From positions 59,850,500 through 59,914,499 of the forward strand of contig CM058233.1 of NCBI GenBank assembly GCA_030180135.1: 64,000 nucleotides of DNA. Direction: 5' to 3'. Each line of letters starts with the position of its first letter. The stretch's first letter is position 1. Position numbers and translations under genes: made by a program. Source of the stretch: Orychophragmus violaceus. Its lineage: Eukaryota > Streptophyta > Magnoliopsida > Brassicales > Brassicaceae. Below, piece by piece: positions 33,778-45,700 of the stretch. The notes beneath the pieces are model-generated. The model searched no databases. It was not told the origin of the DNA and was given only the letters and a program-made list of their open reading frames with translations.

Positions 33778-34456
33778 GGACTTATCAGTTGTGTGGAGGT
33801 TATGATCATCAGGCATCCGCGTATTACCATGGACCGCGCTCTGCGTCTACTCAGTCTATTAGTTGTGTGGCCGCGCAGGTCACATTGCTCATCTTTGCAT
33901 GATAGCCGAGCCACAACACCATCTCGAGACACACACTCACCACACCCTCCCGGCGCACCTGCCAGCGGATACTTCAGCGAGCCGTTTTGCCAGGGGTGTT
34001 GGGCATTTCGGTCTTGCTGGAGGGGTTAGGTTAGGATAGTTGTAGTTAGGCCAGGTAAGTTGGGGGCACTAACTCTATTTTTGTCTTGTAGATAGATCGG
34101 CGGATAGGCGACTTTGCGTGTCGTCTTTGACTTTTCGGAAGTATAGCGACGTCGTATGGGTTTTTGGATGTGATGACGGTCTTATGAGTAGACTCTGATC
34201 ATAACCATGTACAGAAAACCTTATTGTGTACGATATATCGTTTATGTATGTGGTGGATACAGAGTGTTCAGTTGATCATTTTGAGTAGCATAGTAACTGT
34301 TTGCATGATTGAGATGGTTCTGAAAGCAAACAGATTACTGTGTGAAACTAAATGTGAGCAGAACTGACGACCGTTCATCATGACCTGAACCCAGACCGAC
34401 GACGCATCCGACCGATCATTAGATTGCGTGATTGTGTGGTGATTGCTTGTTTCTTT

Positions 34457-35092
34457 TGTTGGAAGTTTCGGTTGATCCTGATTCAATTCTCATATTGATA
34501 TCAACCTAAACATGCATTAGATCTAGGTGTTCTTATTCAGAAACATAATGATCTCACCTTTTACCTGTTTGTTGCAGCGGAAAGAAGAACAGGTCTATGA
34601 TCAGGGAGATACACCGAGAGATGAATCCTCCAAAGGCTCACACACGCTTCACAAGGAAATGGCTGCTAGACCGAGCAGGAGAGAGGCGCAGGGAGAGCTG
34701 AAAGGTGGCGCAAAAAGGCTGAGAAGAATTAGAGACCTAGGTCTGATTTTATTCATTAAAATCTCTCCTAGCTCTCATGGGCTTTTGGGCCCAATTCTCA
34801 GTTCTGATTAAATCCCATGGATTTAATCAGGCCCTTTAGTCTCTTTAAATACAGTAAATGCCTAGCACTTTTACTGTACTTCTGCTAAACCGTTCCTTCG
34901 TATTTTCCCGTTAGCTTAGGCGTGTGACCCATATGGGATCATATAACAAAGGCAATAAATCCGAGATTTATAGATCATGAGCGGACTCTAGCAAGCCATC
35001 ATGACCCCCAGCATTATATGACTTATGTCTGATCATTGACATACTCTTACTTTCTAGAGACAGTACCGAGATTACTGGACATAATTCCAACA
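34457..35092 (-). repeat. Copia-2 3' LTR
   Basis: 636 bp, same sequence as 41156-41791 as far as I can read. Lacks the CGATCG motif array of Copia-1. Confidence 0.93.
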
Positions 35093-35108
35093 ATCTCCCA
35101 CTTGTACT
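35093..35108 (-). other. Copia-2 polypurine tract
   Basis: Minus strand reads AGTACAAGTGGGAGAT immediately before the 3' LTR, like Copia-1 at 9796-9811. Confidence 0.8.
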
Positions 35109-38100
35109 GGAATCTCTGTATTCATAATCCTTTTGTCACAATATCTCGATTAGTCATAAGGCAAGATTAGTGTCATCCTTATAAAGCCTAATCTTGTTCA
35201 TCGGACTCTGATTTGATACTGACAATCCAAACGACTCGGGACAGTCCGTTTGAGCATGGCCATGCATTTTCCAGTATTCAAATCTCCGATTGGCCTAGAG
35301 ATATTCACTCCATTTATATTGGAGGGACAAATTCCGTCTTGTTCCATCACTGTAAACTACTCATTTCATAATGTACCCAAACAAGGTCCTTATAACTATC
35401 GCAGAACGATAGCGTTAGACAATGATCAAAGTGCATCAGTCCATGTGCAGTCACATGCATGCGAACTCAGGTCTAAGGACTATACTCTATAGTCGTAGTA
35501 AGAATCTCTTATGACACAGATATAAATATCCTGAAGAGTTCTTATAAGCGGGTCTTGTCCGGTCGTATGTTCCCCAACATACACCTATGTACTGACTTTG
35601 ATGCCGCGCATCTATGACACACTAAGACTTTGTCATAAGTCACGTACCAATCCAGTCTCACACGGTTGTTGGTGTTCCAATTTCAACAACCTTCGACTAG
35701 GGACAGGATGATATAAACCATCTATCAAATATAGGGTCTTATGACCAAGCTAAATGACTTTGATGACTCAAGATCAAGTCATTTACTTCGATGACCTATA
35801 AAATGGTTCATTTCATTTTGGAACGATTATTTCATCACAGTTAAAATAATCTTGAAATAATAATTTCATTAAACATCATTATATGTTTTACAAGAACATA
35901 TCAATAACTAAATAAAGCCCTTTACTAACTCCCACTGAAATTAAGACTACATCTTAATTTCACTTATCCTACAGCAACAGTCCGCGACTCGTGCTTAGGC
36001 TCAAGGAGTGGCTTCGTTAATAGATTAGCAACGTTCTCATTCGTTGAAACTTGTTGATCTACTTAACATCTCTGTCATTTATCTTACGGAATAGGTTATT
36101 CCACTAAGTGTTTGGATCTTTGATGTGCAGCTAGTCTCATCTAAGTTGGGAATCACATCAAGTTCAGTGATGAACTATTCTTTCCAAACAACCTCTTTCG
36201 CCGCTTCCCAAGCTGCGAAACATTCAGTTTAAGTCATGGAGTCAGCAACAGTGCCGTGCACCGCCAAACAAACACAAGACATATCCGGACTGTGACCGGA
36301 AATCATCTTTGTCTGTTGGAAACTTGCCTTTCAGACTCTATCGACTTGTAGCACCTCACTTTCTTCTTAACTTAAAGAACTTATCCTTAGTATTCTTCAA
36401 ATACTTTAGAATATTCTTTACGGCAATCCAGTGATTCTCTGCTGGATTTGACTGGTCTTTACTTGTTTTGCTTAACATTAAAGCAATATCAAAACAAGTA
36501 CGTGTCATGGCATACATGATAGATCCAATTGCCGTCGCATATGAATCCTATCCATGCATTCAAGCTCAGCAGTTATCGTTGGACACTGCTTCTTGCTTAA
36601 CGTATTGCCATGTGACATTGGCTTAAAAACCCTTCTTGGAGTGCTGAAAACGTGTAGGACTTTGTCATCAAAGAATCCTGACTTTGTCCTACCAGCTTTT
36701 CTGGATCTCTATCTTTAAATCCAAAATCCAAGACTTTCGTGGCTATACCCATGTCATTCACTAAACCAGCTCCCAAGCTAGTCCTTTACCGACTGCAGCA
36801 TTGGGACGTTATATCCGAGAATCAGTATGTCTTCGACATACACTATGAGAAATGCAATATTGCTCCCACTAATCTATTAGTAAACGCACAGTTCCTCTTC
36901 GTTCCTGTTCAAGTCAGAACCTTGACTACTTCAACAAAACGAAGATTCCAACTCCGATATATTTGCTTCCATCCATGAATGGATCGATGAAGCTAACTTA
37001 CATAAAATGTAATTTTTTCGGAGTCCGGGCTCACTTTCGCTTCTTTGAATTTCGCAGATTCATCGCTTTCAATGATCATCAGATCATGCGAACTTTCAAT
37101 GATTATCATGTTCAACTAATGACGAGAAATCACTCTCGGATTAGTAACTGATTCATATCTGCGAACTTCAGGCTCCACAGGTGTAGATTCTACAGAAATC
37201 TGTAAATCCTTCCGCTGCTCTCCCTCAATAGGTTAAGCAGCTTCCTGTATCTCTCGAATTTCTTCGAGTTGTACTTTTACTCCCACTGTTCTTCTTTGGA
37301 AAGTAACTTCCCTTCTTAGAAAACAGAATGGTCGTAAAAATACCTTTTACTCCCACTGTTCTTCTTGGAAGGTAATTTCCTTCTTAGAAAACAGAATGGT
37401 CGTAAAAGTACCGAGCCTTGGTTTCCCTAAGAAAACTTCGAGTTATGCTTTTACTCCCACTGTTCTTCTTGGAAAATAACTTCCCTTCTTAGAAAACAGA
37501 TTGGACGTAAAAGTAACAAGCCTTAGTTTCTCTAGGACAACCAGCGAAGTAGCACAACTACAAATACTCAGTAAAGACAAATTTGGATCGATTCCAATCC
37601 ACATTAACGTGGTGTCTTTCAACCGATATTTGTGGAACAATTTCAGCGTAAACTTAGATATTTTAGAGCGTTATTCTTAAATAATATCATGGAAGATTCG
37701 TGTGACTCATCTTTAATCATTTCTGATAAGATCTGATTCTTTCTCACAGAAACACCTCCAGGTTTTTCAGGAGAATTGAGCTGTGAAACGACTTCACACT
37801 CATTCAGATGATCACACCATCAATGACTTAAGTATTCTCACTCTGATTTAACTCAGAGTCTTAATACTTCTGTCACTTAGGTTCTATACCTCATTCTGGA
37901 ACTCTTTCGACCATGTCAAAGAATTCCGACTTGTGTCTCATCAAATGAACACAGTCTTACTCACTGAATTAATCAGTCAAGACAATGAAGTATAAGAAAT
38001 TTTCTCTGGCATTTCTGCTCATCGGACCACATACATGAGTATGTTCAATCTCCAATAAGCCTTTGGGCCTTTCTCTAGCTCGGCTAAGATGGGCCCTTTG

Positions 38101-38495
38101 TCTTTAGGTCCAGTAAACAGAATTCAAGTCTCATAAGATATCGTATCAAATGAGCCCAACAGTCCATAACTATGGGATTTCTGAATCCGTCTTACTCTAT
38201 GTGACCAAGACTTTTATACCAAGAAAATTCAGGTTTAATTCATCAGATTTAAACCAATTCGGTATTTATGTTATATTTAGGCACTCTTTGGTTTAAGATA
38301 TAAAACCCATTCCTTGAATAGGGTGCTACAATTAATATTTCATTAAGATCAAAAGAACAAAACCTTGTCTTTTATCAAAATGAAAAACATTCAAATTCTT
38401 ACAAGAAAATGAAAAACAACTCTGCTTAAAGCAGGTAGATTGTAGCAATTACTTAATACAAAACCAAGCCTTGAAGGTATCTACAAGTGAAAACC
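35109..38495 (-). pseudogene. Copia-2 pol remnant
   Basis: No long frame. On the minus strand the RT box survives as YVED (36826-36840) in place of YVDD, followed by ILILG. RNase H text lies near 36260-36330 (SQSGYVLCLFGGA). Upstream, the integrase-RT linker region carries a triplicated segment (37267-37520). The pattern of loss parallels Copia-1, suggesting that both come from gag-only, non-autonomous lineages. Confidence 0.72.
37267..37520 (-). repeat. Three-copy tandem repeat in Copia-2 pol remnant
   Basis: A unit beginning TTTTACTCCCACTGTTCTTC and containing CTTCTTAGAAAACAGA recurs three times, the last after about 50 extra bp. Copia-1 has a single corresponding segment near 7785-7840. 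Confidence 0.8.
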
Positions 38496-39527
38496 CTATG
38501 ACTGAGGCAGCTTCCATAGCTCCTTCCAGACATGCAGTTCCACTTGCCCTTCCTTCAACGTTCTACTGTTGCTCAGGCTCTGCATATTACAACAAATATC
38601 AGTGCCACAACCAGTATCCAATACCTGCAAGGTAGAACTTGAAGTAATAACATGAATACCTGAGGAAGTAGTCTCATACATTAACTTTAACTCCTCATCG
38701 TCTTCCATGAATTTTATGCAATCTCTCTTCCAATGCCCTATCTCTTTACAGTAGCAGCACTTACCAACGTAAGAGGTATCTGACTTGAGCTCAGAAGACA
38801 CACGCTTGCCATGATTCAAAATCTGGACAACTTTGTCTTCACCCTTGTCAGTACTAGGTTTCATAAACCTACCCTTCACGTTTGGCTCAACCATCTTGAG
38901 CATATCATGCAGTTCAGTCAGCGTCTTCGTTAAGCCTTTCTTGATATAGTTCCTTCTGAACTTATCATAGCTTGACGGCAGTGACTGCAGAATGATTTCA
39001 GTTGCCAATTCTTGGCCAACTGGATAATCCAGTTTCCTCAGGTTATCTATATAACCTATCATTTTACTGATATGAGGACTTACTGGATGATCATCTGGTA
39101 GCTTGCAGCTAGTGAGAGACTTAACCAACTGGTATCTCTCCACTCGTATCTGCTCCTGAAATTTCAATTTCAGGCTGCTGATCATCTCTATTGGCGACTC
39201 CATGTTCTCATATTGCTCCCGCAAGTCTGAGTCCATGGTAGCCAATATCAGACCACGCACATCTACCGCATCATTATAATGCTTATTCCAAACATCATAT
39301 ACTGCATGTGAAGCATTGGACCCGATCCTCACGGGGAGAGCTCTCTCAAGGACATAGTCCTTTCTCTCCTGTCTGAGGACTAGCCTCAGGTTCCGCGACC
39401 AAGTCAAGAAATTTGATCCGTTCAGCTTGTCCATCTTAAGGACATACCGGATCGAGAAAGTGTTTTGATTGTTTGTGCTAGTCATAACTGAAATATAAGA
39501 TAAAAGGATTTTAGTTAATATGTTCAA
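38496..39527 (-). CDS. gag: Copia-2 Gag with start of protease
   Basis: 343 codons as opened; the homologous start is probably the Met at codon 15 (39485), since MTSTNNQ aligns with the Copia-1 start and a TTTCAG precedes it. Capsid-like region LNGSNFLTWSRNLR through QSLPSSYDKF. Zinc knuckle CCYCKEIGHWKRDC near residue 265. Then VLDTGCGTDICCNMQSLS, the beginning of the aspartic protease with an intact DTG. The frame stops soon after (WKLPQS), so the protease is incomplete. The product likely forms particles and binds RNA; closely related to 5817-6731. Confidence 0.88.
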   Translation of the reverse strand: MNILTKILLSYISVMTSTNNQNTFSIRYVLKMDKLNGSNFLTWSRNLRLVLRQERKDYVLERALPVRIGSNASHAVYDVWNKHYNDAVDVRGLILATMDSDLREQYENMESPIEMISSLKLKFQEQIRVERYQLVKSLTSCKLPDDHPVSPHISKMIGYIDNLRKLDYPVGQELATEIILQSLPSSYDKFRRNYIKKGLTKTLTELHDMLKMVEPNVKGRFMKPSTDKGEDKVVQILNHGKRVSSELKSDTSYVGKCCYCKEIGHWKRDCIKFMEDDEELKLMYETTSSGIHVITSSSTLQVLDTGCGTDICCNMQSLSNSRTLKEGQVELHVWKELWKLPQS

Positions 39528-41140
39528 AATGGTTAATCTCGTATTAAAGTTTAATATGATTAATCATGCATTATATTCAATAACATAAGTTACCCTCAAT
39601 AGAATATAATGATTCCAAGATCCACATATAACTAAGATCAAAGTGGGCCACTGGCCGTCACCCAACCTTAGCTTATATCGGTAAGCCCTATATCGGCTAA
39701 TTATATCCGTGATATAACTCTTGGTTGTGAATCTGGGCCCGAGGCCCAATCCACCCTGATGTCTCAAGGCCCGGGACTCCCGATGGCCTAGTCAAGAAAA
39801 CCGGACTATACAGTCATGTAATCATTAATGTCTGGGACTCCCAATGACATTTATGAATCACAAACCGTCTTACCCACGCAAAAGCAGACATCCTCACACT
39901 GTAAGGCCATGAATGCAATTGAATGGGCTTTGACAGCTGACATAGCCTGGACAAGACATCCAACGCTTGATATTGTTTGAGGTTCGTAGGTTTATTAAAA
40001 TCATTCCCAAAATAGAAGATTACTATTTCGGGAAACTTTCTATTTATGGAAACCTACTATTTTTTAGAAACTTTCTAAAATTGGAAACTTTCTAAAACCG
40101 GAAACTTTCTAACTTTAGAAACTTCTTTAAAATCCAAAACCCGCAAATTCAGAAAATTCTATTTTAAGAAACTTTCTAATTATAAAATTTCGGAAACTTT
40201 AATTTAAAACCGACTTTATAATTTTATAAAATAGTTTTTAAATTAATCTGAAGAAAGACTCAATTAACTGGCCCAATTGTTTTAACTTCTTGGCCCGAGG
40301 CCCAAGAATTGATCCATGTCCAAGACATGACCCAATTGTCCAATTAATTGACATAACCGGTCTGGTTCATTAAAACTGGTCTAACCAAGTTTTAATTACT
40401 ACGATGACCACAATTGTCAACCGGTTATTTACTAAACCGGAACTTCTCAATTTATTTGGTCCAACCAAATCAAATTAGAAATTCCTGGTTTAGGCACTAA
40501 ATCCAATATTTCTTTCGACATTGGATTTCTTATTCCGGTTTAACCAGATTTAATAAAATTATTAAATCTGTTTATTAAACCAGAACGAAGATTTTAATTA
40601 AGTTTTGAACCGAGCATTGAACCGAACCGAATTAGTCACGAACCAAACCGAGTTGGTCGTGACCTAATTTTCAGCCAAGAACATCTTGTCCAGCCGCCCA
40701 GCCGCGAACCGTTCGATCCGAGATCGAGGACGGTCGGGTCGAACCAGCCGGACGTTCGGGACGGGACAGGGACGGCGCACGCGACCGGATGGACGCTCGC
40801 CAGACGGACGGGACGCAGCGCACGGACGGACGCATCACTCGGCCGATCGACCGAACCGGTCATCCCGACCGTCCGATCCCGATCGTTCCGATCCCGACCG
40901 TTCCGATCTCCCGACCGGTCGCCTTTCGGCCGTGATCACCAACCGGCCAAGCCGGGTCGATCACGCCTTAGCCAATCAACAAAACCTTAGTCATATAGCT
41001 CGGTTTTGTGATTCAAGTGTTTGTTCAGGATTTTAATTCAGTTTCTTATGTGTTTTTCTTATCAGTAATGGATTCAAAACACATCTAAACAGATTAAACA
41101 ACCTAAACAATGAATCTAAAACAAGAAACCTAAGAACCAA
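39528..41140 (-). other. Copia-2 leader with simple and GC-rich repeats
   Basis: No coding frame. GAAACTTTCTA-like units recur about six times at 40025-40200. CCGGTT-rich text at about 40340-40640 resembles the Copia-1 leader. A GC-rich island follows at 40686-40930. The reverse-oriented PBS begins right after at 41141. Confidence 0.7.
40686..40930 (-). repeat. GC-rich island with CCGATC-type short tandem repeats
   Basis: An abrupt shift to high G+C in an otherwise AT-rich leader. TCCGATCCCGA(C/T)CGT units of about 15 bp repeat at about 40867-40905. Open frames exist on both strands but look compositional. Many CpG sites. Confidence 0.65.
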
Positions 41141-41154
41141 TGGCTCTGATACCA
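41141..41154 (-). other. Copia-2 primer binding site
   Basis: Minus strand TGGTATCAGAGCCA, one base from the 5' LTR; initiator Met tRNA type. Confidence 0.9.
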
Positions 41155-41155
41155 C

Positions 41156-41791
41156 TGTTGGAAGTTTCGGTTGATCCTGATTCAATTCTCATATTGATAT
41201 CAACCTAAACATGCATTAGATCTAGGTGTTCTTATTCAGAAACATAATGATCTCACCTTTTACCTGTTTGTTGCAGCGGAAAGAAGAACAGGTCTATGAT
41301 CAGGGAGATACACCGAGAGATGAATCCTCCAAAGGCTCACACACGCTTCACAAGGAAATGGCTGCTAGACCGAGCAGGAGAGAGGCGCAGGGAGAGCTGA
41401 AAGGTGGCGCAAAAAGGCTGAGAAGAATTAGAGACCTAGGTCTGATTTTATTCATTAAAATCTCTCCTAGCTCTCATGGGCTTTTGGGCCCAATTCTCAG
41501 TTCTGATTAAATCCCATGGATTTAATCAGGCCCTTTAGTCTCTTTAAATACAGTAAATGCCTAGCACTTTTACTGTACTTCTGCTAAACCGTTCCTTCGT
41601 ATTTTCCCGTTAGCTTAGGCGTGTGACCCATATGGGATCATATAACAAAGGCAATAAATCCGAGATTTATAGATCATGAGCGGACTCTAGCAAGCCATCA
41701 TGACCCCCAGCATTATATGACTTATGTCTGATCATTGACATACTCTTACTTTCTAGAGACAGTACCGAGATTACTGGACATAATTCCAACA
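41156..41791 (-). repeat. Copia-2 5' LTR
   Basis: 636 bp, followed by TSD TCTTT at 41792-41796 and the resumption of the G1 internal domain. Confidence 0.93.
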
Positions 41792-42196
41792 TCTTTTCCT
41801 ATTGCTTAATTGATTGATTGATTGATTGTGCGGTAGTTTGCATAGTGTTAGCATGCGTGGTTTTTTTTATAGATGGATCGTTTTGGGTCTTAGAGACCAT
41901 TGCTTTGGTAGGTGTTCGGAAGTTTGCTTAGCGATTGATCGTTTTTGTTCGGTTTCGTTAAAGAGGTAAGGTGTTGATTTTATTTTAATTTTATTTCAAG
42001 TTTTGAGCCGACTGAGAACGGTTATATTCAACCGTCAGTTCACGAGGGAACGGACTTATAGTGTATTGTTATTTAATCACGAGTAACTGTCGGGTACGTG
42101 ATTAAATAACCATATTTTTATGGGAAAGTGACATCGGGGATAGAGCGGGATGAAACTAATTGTTCCAGTGAGTTGTTATATTGAATGTAGGTCGGA

Positions 42197-42295
42197 ATGG
42201 CGACGCGATGGGAATCCGAGACCGAACCCGAACCCGAAAGCGTGATGAAGTGCCAAGACATCGTGAGACAAGTGGACCGGACCGTGAAGCAGTGA
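42197..42295 (+). CDS. Short ETEPEPES frame (ORFb), G1 copy 2
   Basis: Same 32-codon frame as 28901-28999, starting six bases after the candidate splice acceptor at 42190. Function unknown. Confidence 0.4.
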   Translation: MATRWESETEPEPESVMKCQDIVRQVDRTVKQ

Positions 42296-42772
42296 TGGGT
42301 GTTGTCAGTGGAAAGTGTATCAGTTTATCGAGTGACCGACAGAAAGAAGCCGAGAAGTATGAAGTTAGCAACGAGAGTTGGGAAGAAGGGTCAGTGAGGT
42401 TGTTGGAATCAGTCAGCCGTAAGCAAGTAGTCAGATCCTTGAAGAGTGTCTCAGAAAGAAAGAAAGAAATCACAAACCGAAGAATGTGGAGGTCAAGGCA
42501 AAGTGGGGAAGACAGAAGTAGGAAGCAGAGTAGAGAAGTTAACCAGGAGTGAGTTCGAAGATGGAGACCGATAAAGTCAGTTGAGAGTGGAGCGGACCAG
42601 AGTACAAGATTGATATTTCAGATTGGATTCGTGTTGCAATCAGTGATATGCAGCCGTGTTCGAGAAAGAAGCGTCGGAGTGAAGCGATGAAGCAACTTGC
42701 GGGGTTCGGAACCGATTTGAAGTCTGACAGTGACGGAGAATTCGGGGACGAATTCCTGTAAGTGGGGAAGAA

Positions 42773-45700
42773 TGTGATACCCCGTATCAAAATGCGGTCA
42801 ACGAGCAGCAGAAAGTCAACAGGGGTAAAATTGTCATTTTACCAATGTCGGGGGTAAAATGGTAATTTTACCAAAGTTCGAGACGGAAGCCGAGACAGGC
42901 CGAATATTCTTCTATTTTAATATAAAGAATATTCACAAGACCAGAGTTGGAGAAATCGGAGCAGAACCCTGTTTTTCGGTGAGTCGGAAATGGAAACCGA
43001 CAAAACCGACGAATCTTCGGAAATTCATAACCGGAGCTACGGGTGTCCAAATGAAGTGATTCAAAATGCTAAATTCATCAAAAAGCATGGATAATCTGAT
43101 TATGGAGGGTTGAAGATTTATGGGATCATCCAGAGATATTCTAAAATATTAACCGTAAAACTGGTTTTTCCAAGAAACCGATGCAATGTTCGGGCAAGCG
43201 AGAGGACCTTCTAAACTCCACTAAAAATTATGAAATTTTGACCACAGCTCCATTATAAGATGAAGAAGACACGGTTAAAAGGATGAAGCAAGATTTGATG
43301 CCGAGATCAAGTTATAAATTTTAGATCATTAATGAGTGATTAATGACTAAAACTCCAAAATAAATTCTCTAAGGCTTGGGCTTGAACTAGGTTATTTTGG
43401 GTTAGTTCCTGAGCTAATATTGGACCTAAATAAAGCTCAGAATAAAGCATGGGCCACGAAAATGGAGCCCAAGAAATAGAAGCTTCTTAGGTGCATGAAT
43501 CACCAAAATGTGTTGTCACAAATCCAAGGGTTGCATGAGGAGGCTTACAAATGGATGGTGGGAGATCAAATTCATTGTTTGTGGATGGTTTTTGGTGAGG
43601 ATGTCGTGGCTTAAGATGGAGAGGAAGAGGAGACAAGTGTAAGGTGAAGATCTCTTCACTTTTGCTATAAAAAGAGACCCCCACCCCTCACTTCTCCTCA
43701 CACCAAAACACCAACTCAACAAGAGTGGTAAGAAAGAAGAGAGAAAGAAGAGAGGGAGAGGGGAAGAAGAAGAAGAAGAAGAAGAAGAAAGAAGAAGCCG
43801 GTGAAGGAGGAGAAGAAGAAGAAGGAGGGGGAGAAGAAGAAGAAGGAGGAGGAGAAGAAGAAGAAGAAGGAGGAGGAGGAAGAAGGTGCCGGAAGAGAAG
43901 AAGAAGAGGGGAGAGAGAGGAGGCGTGGAAGAAGAAGAGGAAGAGGGAAGAAGAAGCGTGAAGAGGAGAGGAAGAGAGGCGTGAAGAGGAGAGGAGAGAG
44001 GAAGCGTGAAGAGGAGGGAGAGAAGAAGAAGAGGAAGAGAGAGAGGAGGAGAGAATTGGCGTGAAGAAGGAGGAAGAGAAGAAGAGCGTGAAGAAGGGGA
44101 GAGAGAGAGAGAAGAAGCATGAAGAAGAGGAGAGAGAAGCGTGAGATGAGGAGAAGGAGAGAAGACCGGAGGAGAGAGAAAGAAGAGAGAGAAAGTAGAG
44201 AGAGAGAGACGTGAAGATGAAAAGAAGAGAGAGAAGGAGGAGAGAAGGAGGCGTAAAGGAGAGAGAAGATGGTCAGGACGCGTGGTTTGAATTGTTCAGT
44301 CAACGGTCAGGACGTTCGGGAAGCTTCGGGGTTCGAGTTCGTGCATTCGGAGAGGTTCGGGAGAAGTTCGGGGTTCGAGTCGGGTCTCTCGGGATTTACA
44401 TCTGCATCGAGCCGCCATTACCGTACCTATCTCACTGTGAGTCGGCTCACAAACCTTTAGACTCATATAGACCGGAAATTGATAAACCGTAGTACTAGGT
44501 TTGCATACCCGTTACTTAACCTAATTGGTACTGAATAATTAATTGGGCGTTTAAGGTTAAACCGGTTAGGAACGGATAAGCATGTTAGGGTTTAAAGAAT
44601 TAAAAGGTTAATTGGTTGTGTGCCGTTAGGTTGTTAGTAATGATTGGGTGATGCATTCATATAGACCGTTGTTTAGGACTGTATATGCATATATATGGTA
44701 TAAGAACGATAATTAATGAATCTATATACGGGAATTAAGACGACATTAAAATATGGTTAAACCTAAACGAACGTATAGAATATTGTAACGGGATTGGGGT
44801 TTAGGTTTAATAGCGGGATTGGGGAATGAATCAAATTAAGTTAATAATGAGACGTCGGGGAGTTAGTAAGTTTACTAACTCTAAACCGACGGACCGGGGA
44901 ATAATAAATGATGATTAGGGTTGGTTAAGAAATAAGAAAGTGTGGTGATTGGTGAACCGTCTACGGGTTAACAAGCGGTTAACCCAAGGTAGCGGGCGTG
45001 AAATGGATTAAAAGACTTAGAAACCCTAATAAGCCTGCTTGTGTGTGATTGTGTGATTGATTGTGATTGTGTGATTGATTGTGATTGCGTGATTGTATTG
45101 TTGTTGTTGTGAGCTTTGTGTGCAGGCTTGTTAGACTGCTCGGTGTTGGGCCGAGCAGTTATTGCGGACACTTACTCCGGTCACGGGACCGGGTAAGTTA
45201 GTGGTGCTGTCTAGGTATCTTACCTAGTCAGAGCGGTGGTAGTGTAGAGGCTTGCGGAATGGTTGTGGGTTTATTATTGATATTGATTGCGTGATCTGTG
45301 CTAGAGTCCCAGCGAGTCTGCGTGTTTACATTTCTGCACTAGGACTCTAGGGTGCGTTAGATTCCGCAAGCCTAGGTTATTTTGTTACGTTCCGGTACTT
45401 CCGACCCGATTGGATCCTCGGGTTTGACCTAACCGGGCCATGGTGGTTCTGGTTATGGTGTTAACCTATCGGGTGACGCCGGTAGGTGTGCGGTCCGGAG
45501 AATACGGGGTCATGTCCTAGGGCCGGACTGCATGGAAACTCGGGCTATCTAGGGGTAGTCAGAGTCACCGCGTATCGATGGACGGAGAACGGTGTCCTAT
45601 ACGTGGGTCCTTGTGTGCACGTATAGGAGTCGAGGGTTAGTTGCCATATAGGCGACAATGTAGACCCGTGGAAGTTACCGAGATCGTAGGGCCCAGCGTT

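Larger units (their letters stand above)
34457..41791 (-). mobile_element. Copia-2: Ty1/copia-type element with open gag and decayed pol
   Basis: Two 636-bp LTRs (34457-35092 and 41156-41791), apparently identical by eye, begin TGTTGGAAG and end ATTCCAACA. TSD TCTTT at 34452-34456 and 41792-41796. Reverse-oriented PBS at 41141-41154 and PPT at 35093-35108 give the minus strand. Gag (38496-39527) is homologous to Copia-1 Gag, and its leader and post-gag text are also recognisably related, but the LTRs differ. LTR identity indicates very recent insertion. Confidence 0.93.
33151..42772 (+). mobile_element. G1 internal domain, second copy, interrupted by Copia-2
   Basis: PBS TGGTATCAGAGC at 33157; pieces 33151-34456 and 41797-42772 rejoin to 2,282 bp. 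Same feature order as the first copy; donor AGGTAAGT at 34053, candidate acceptor ending 42190, PPT 42762-42772. Copia-2 sits inside the second candidate intron. Confidence 0.88.

Noticed and set aside
40686..41036. 116-codon Arg/Ser/Asp-rich ORF in the Copia-2 leader
   Set aside because: Lies in a short GC-rich repeat, antisense to the element, with no recognisable domain.
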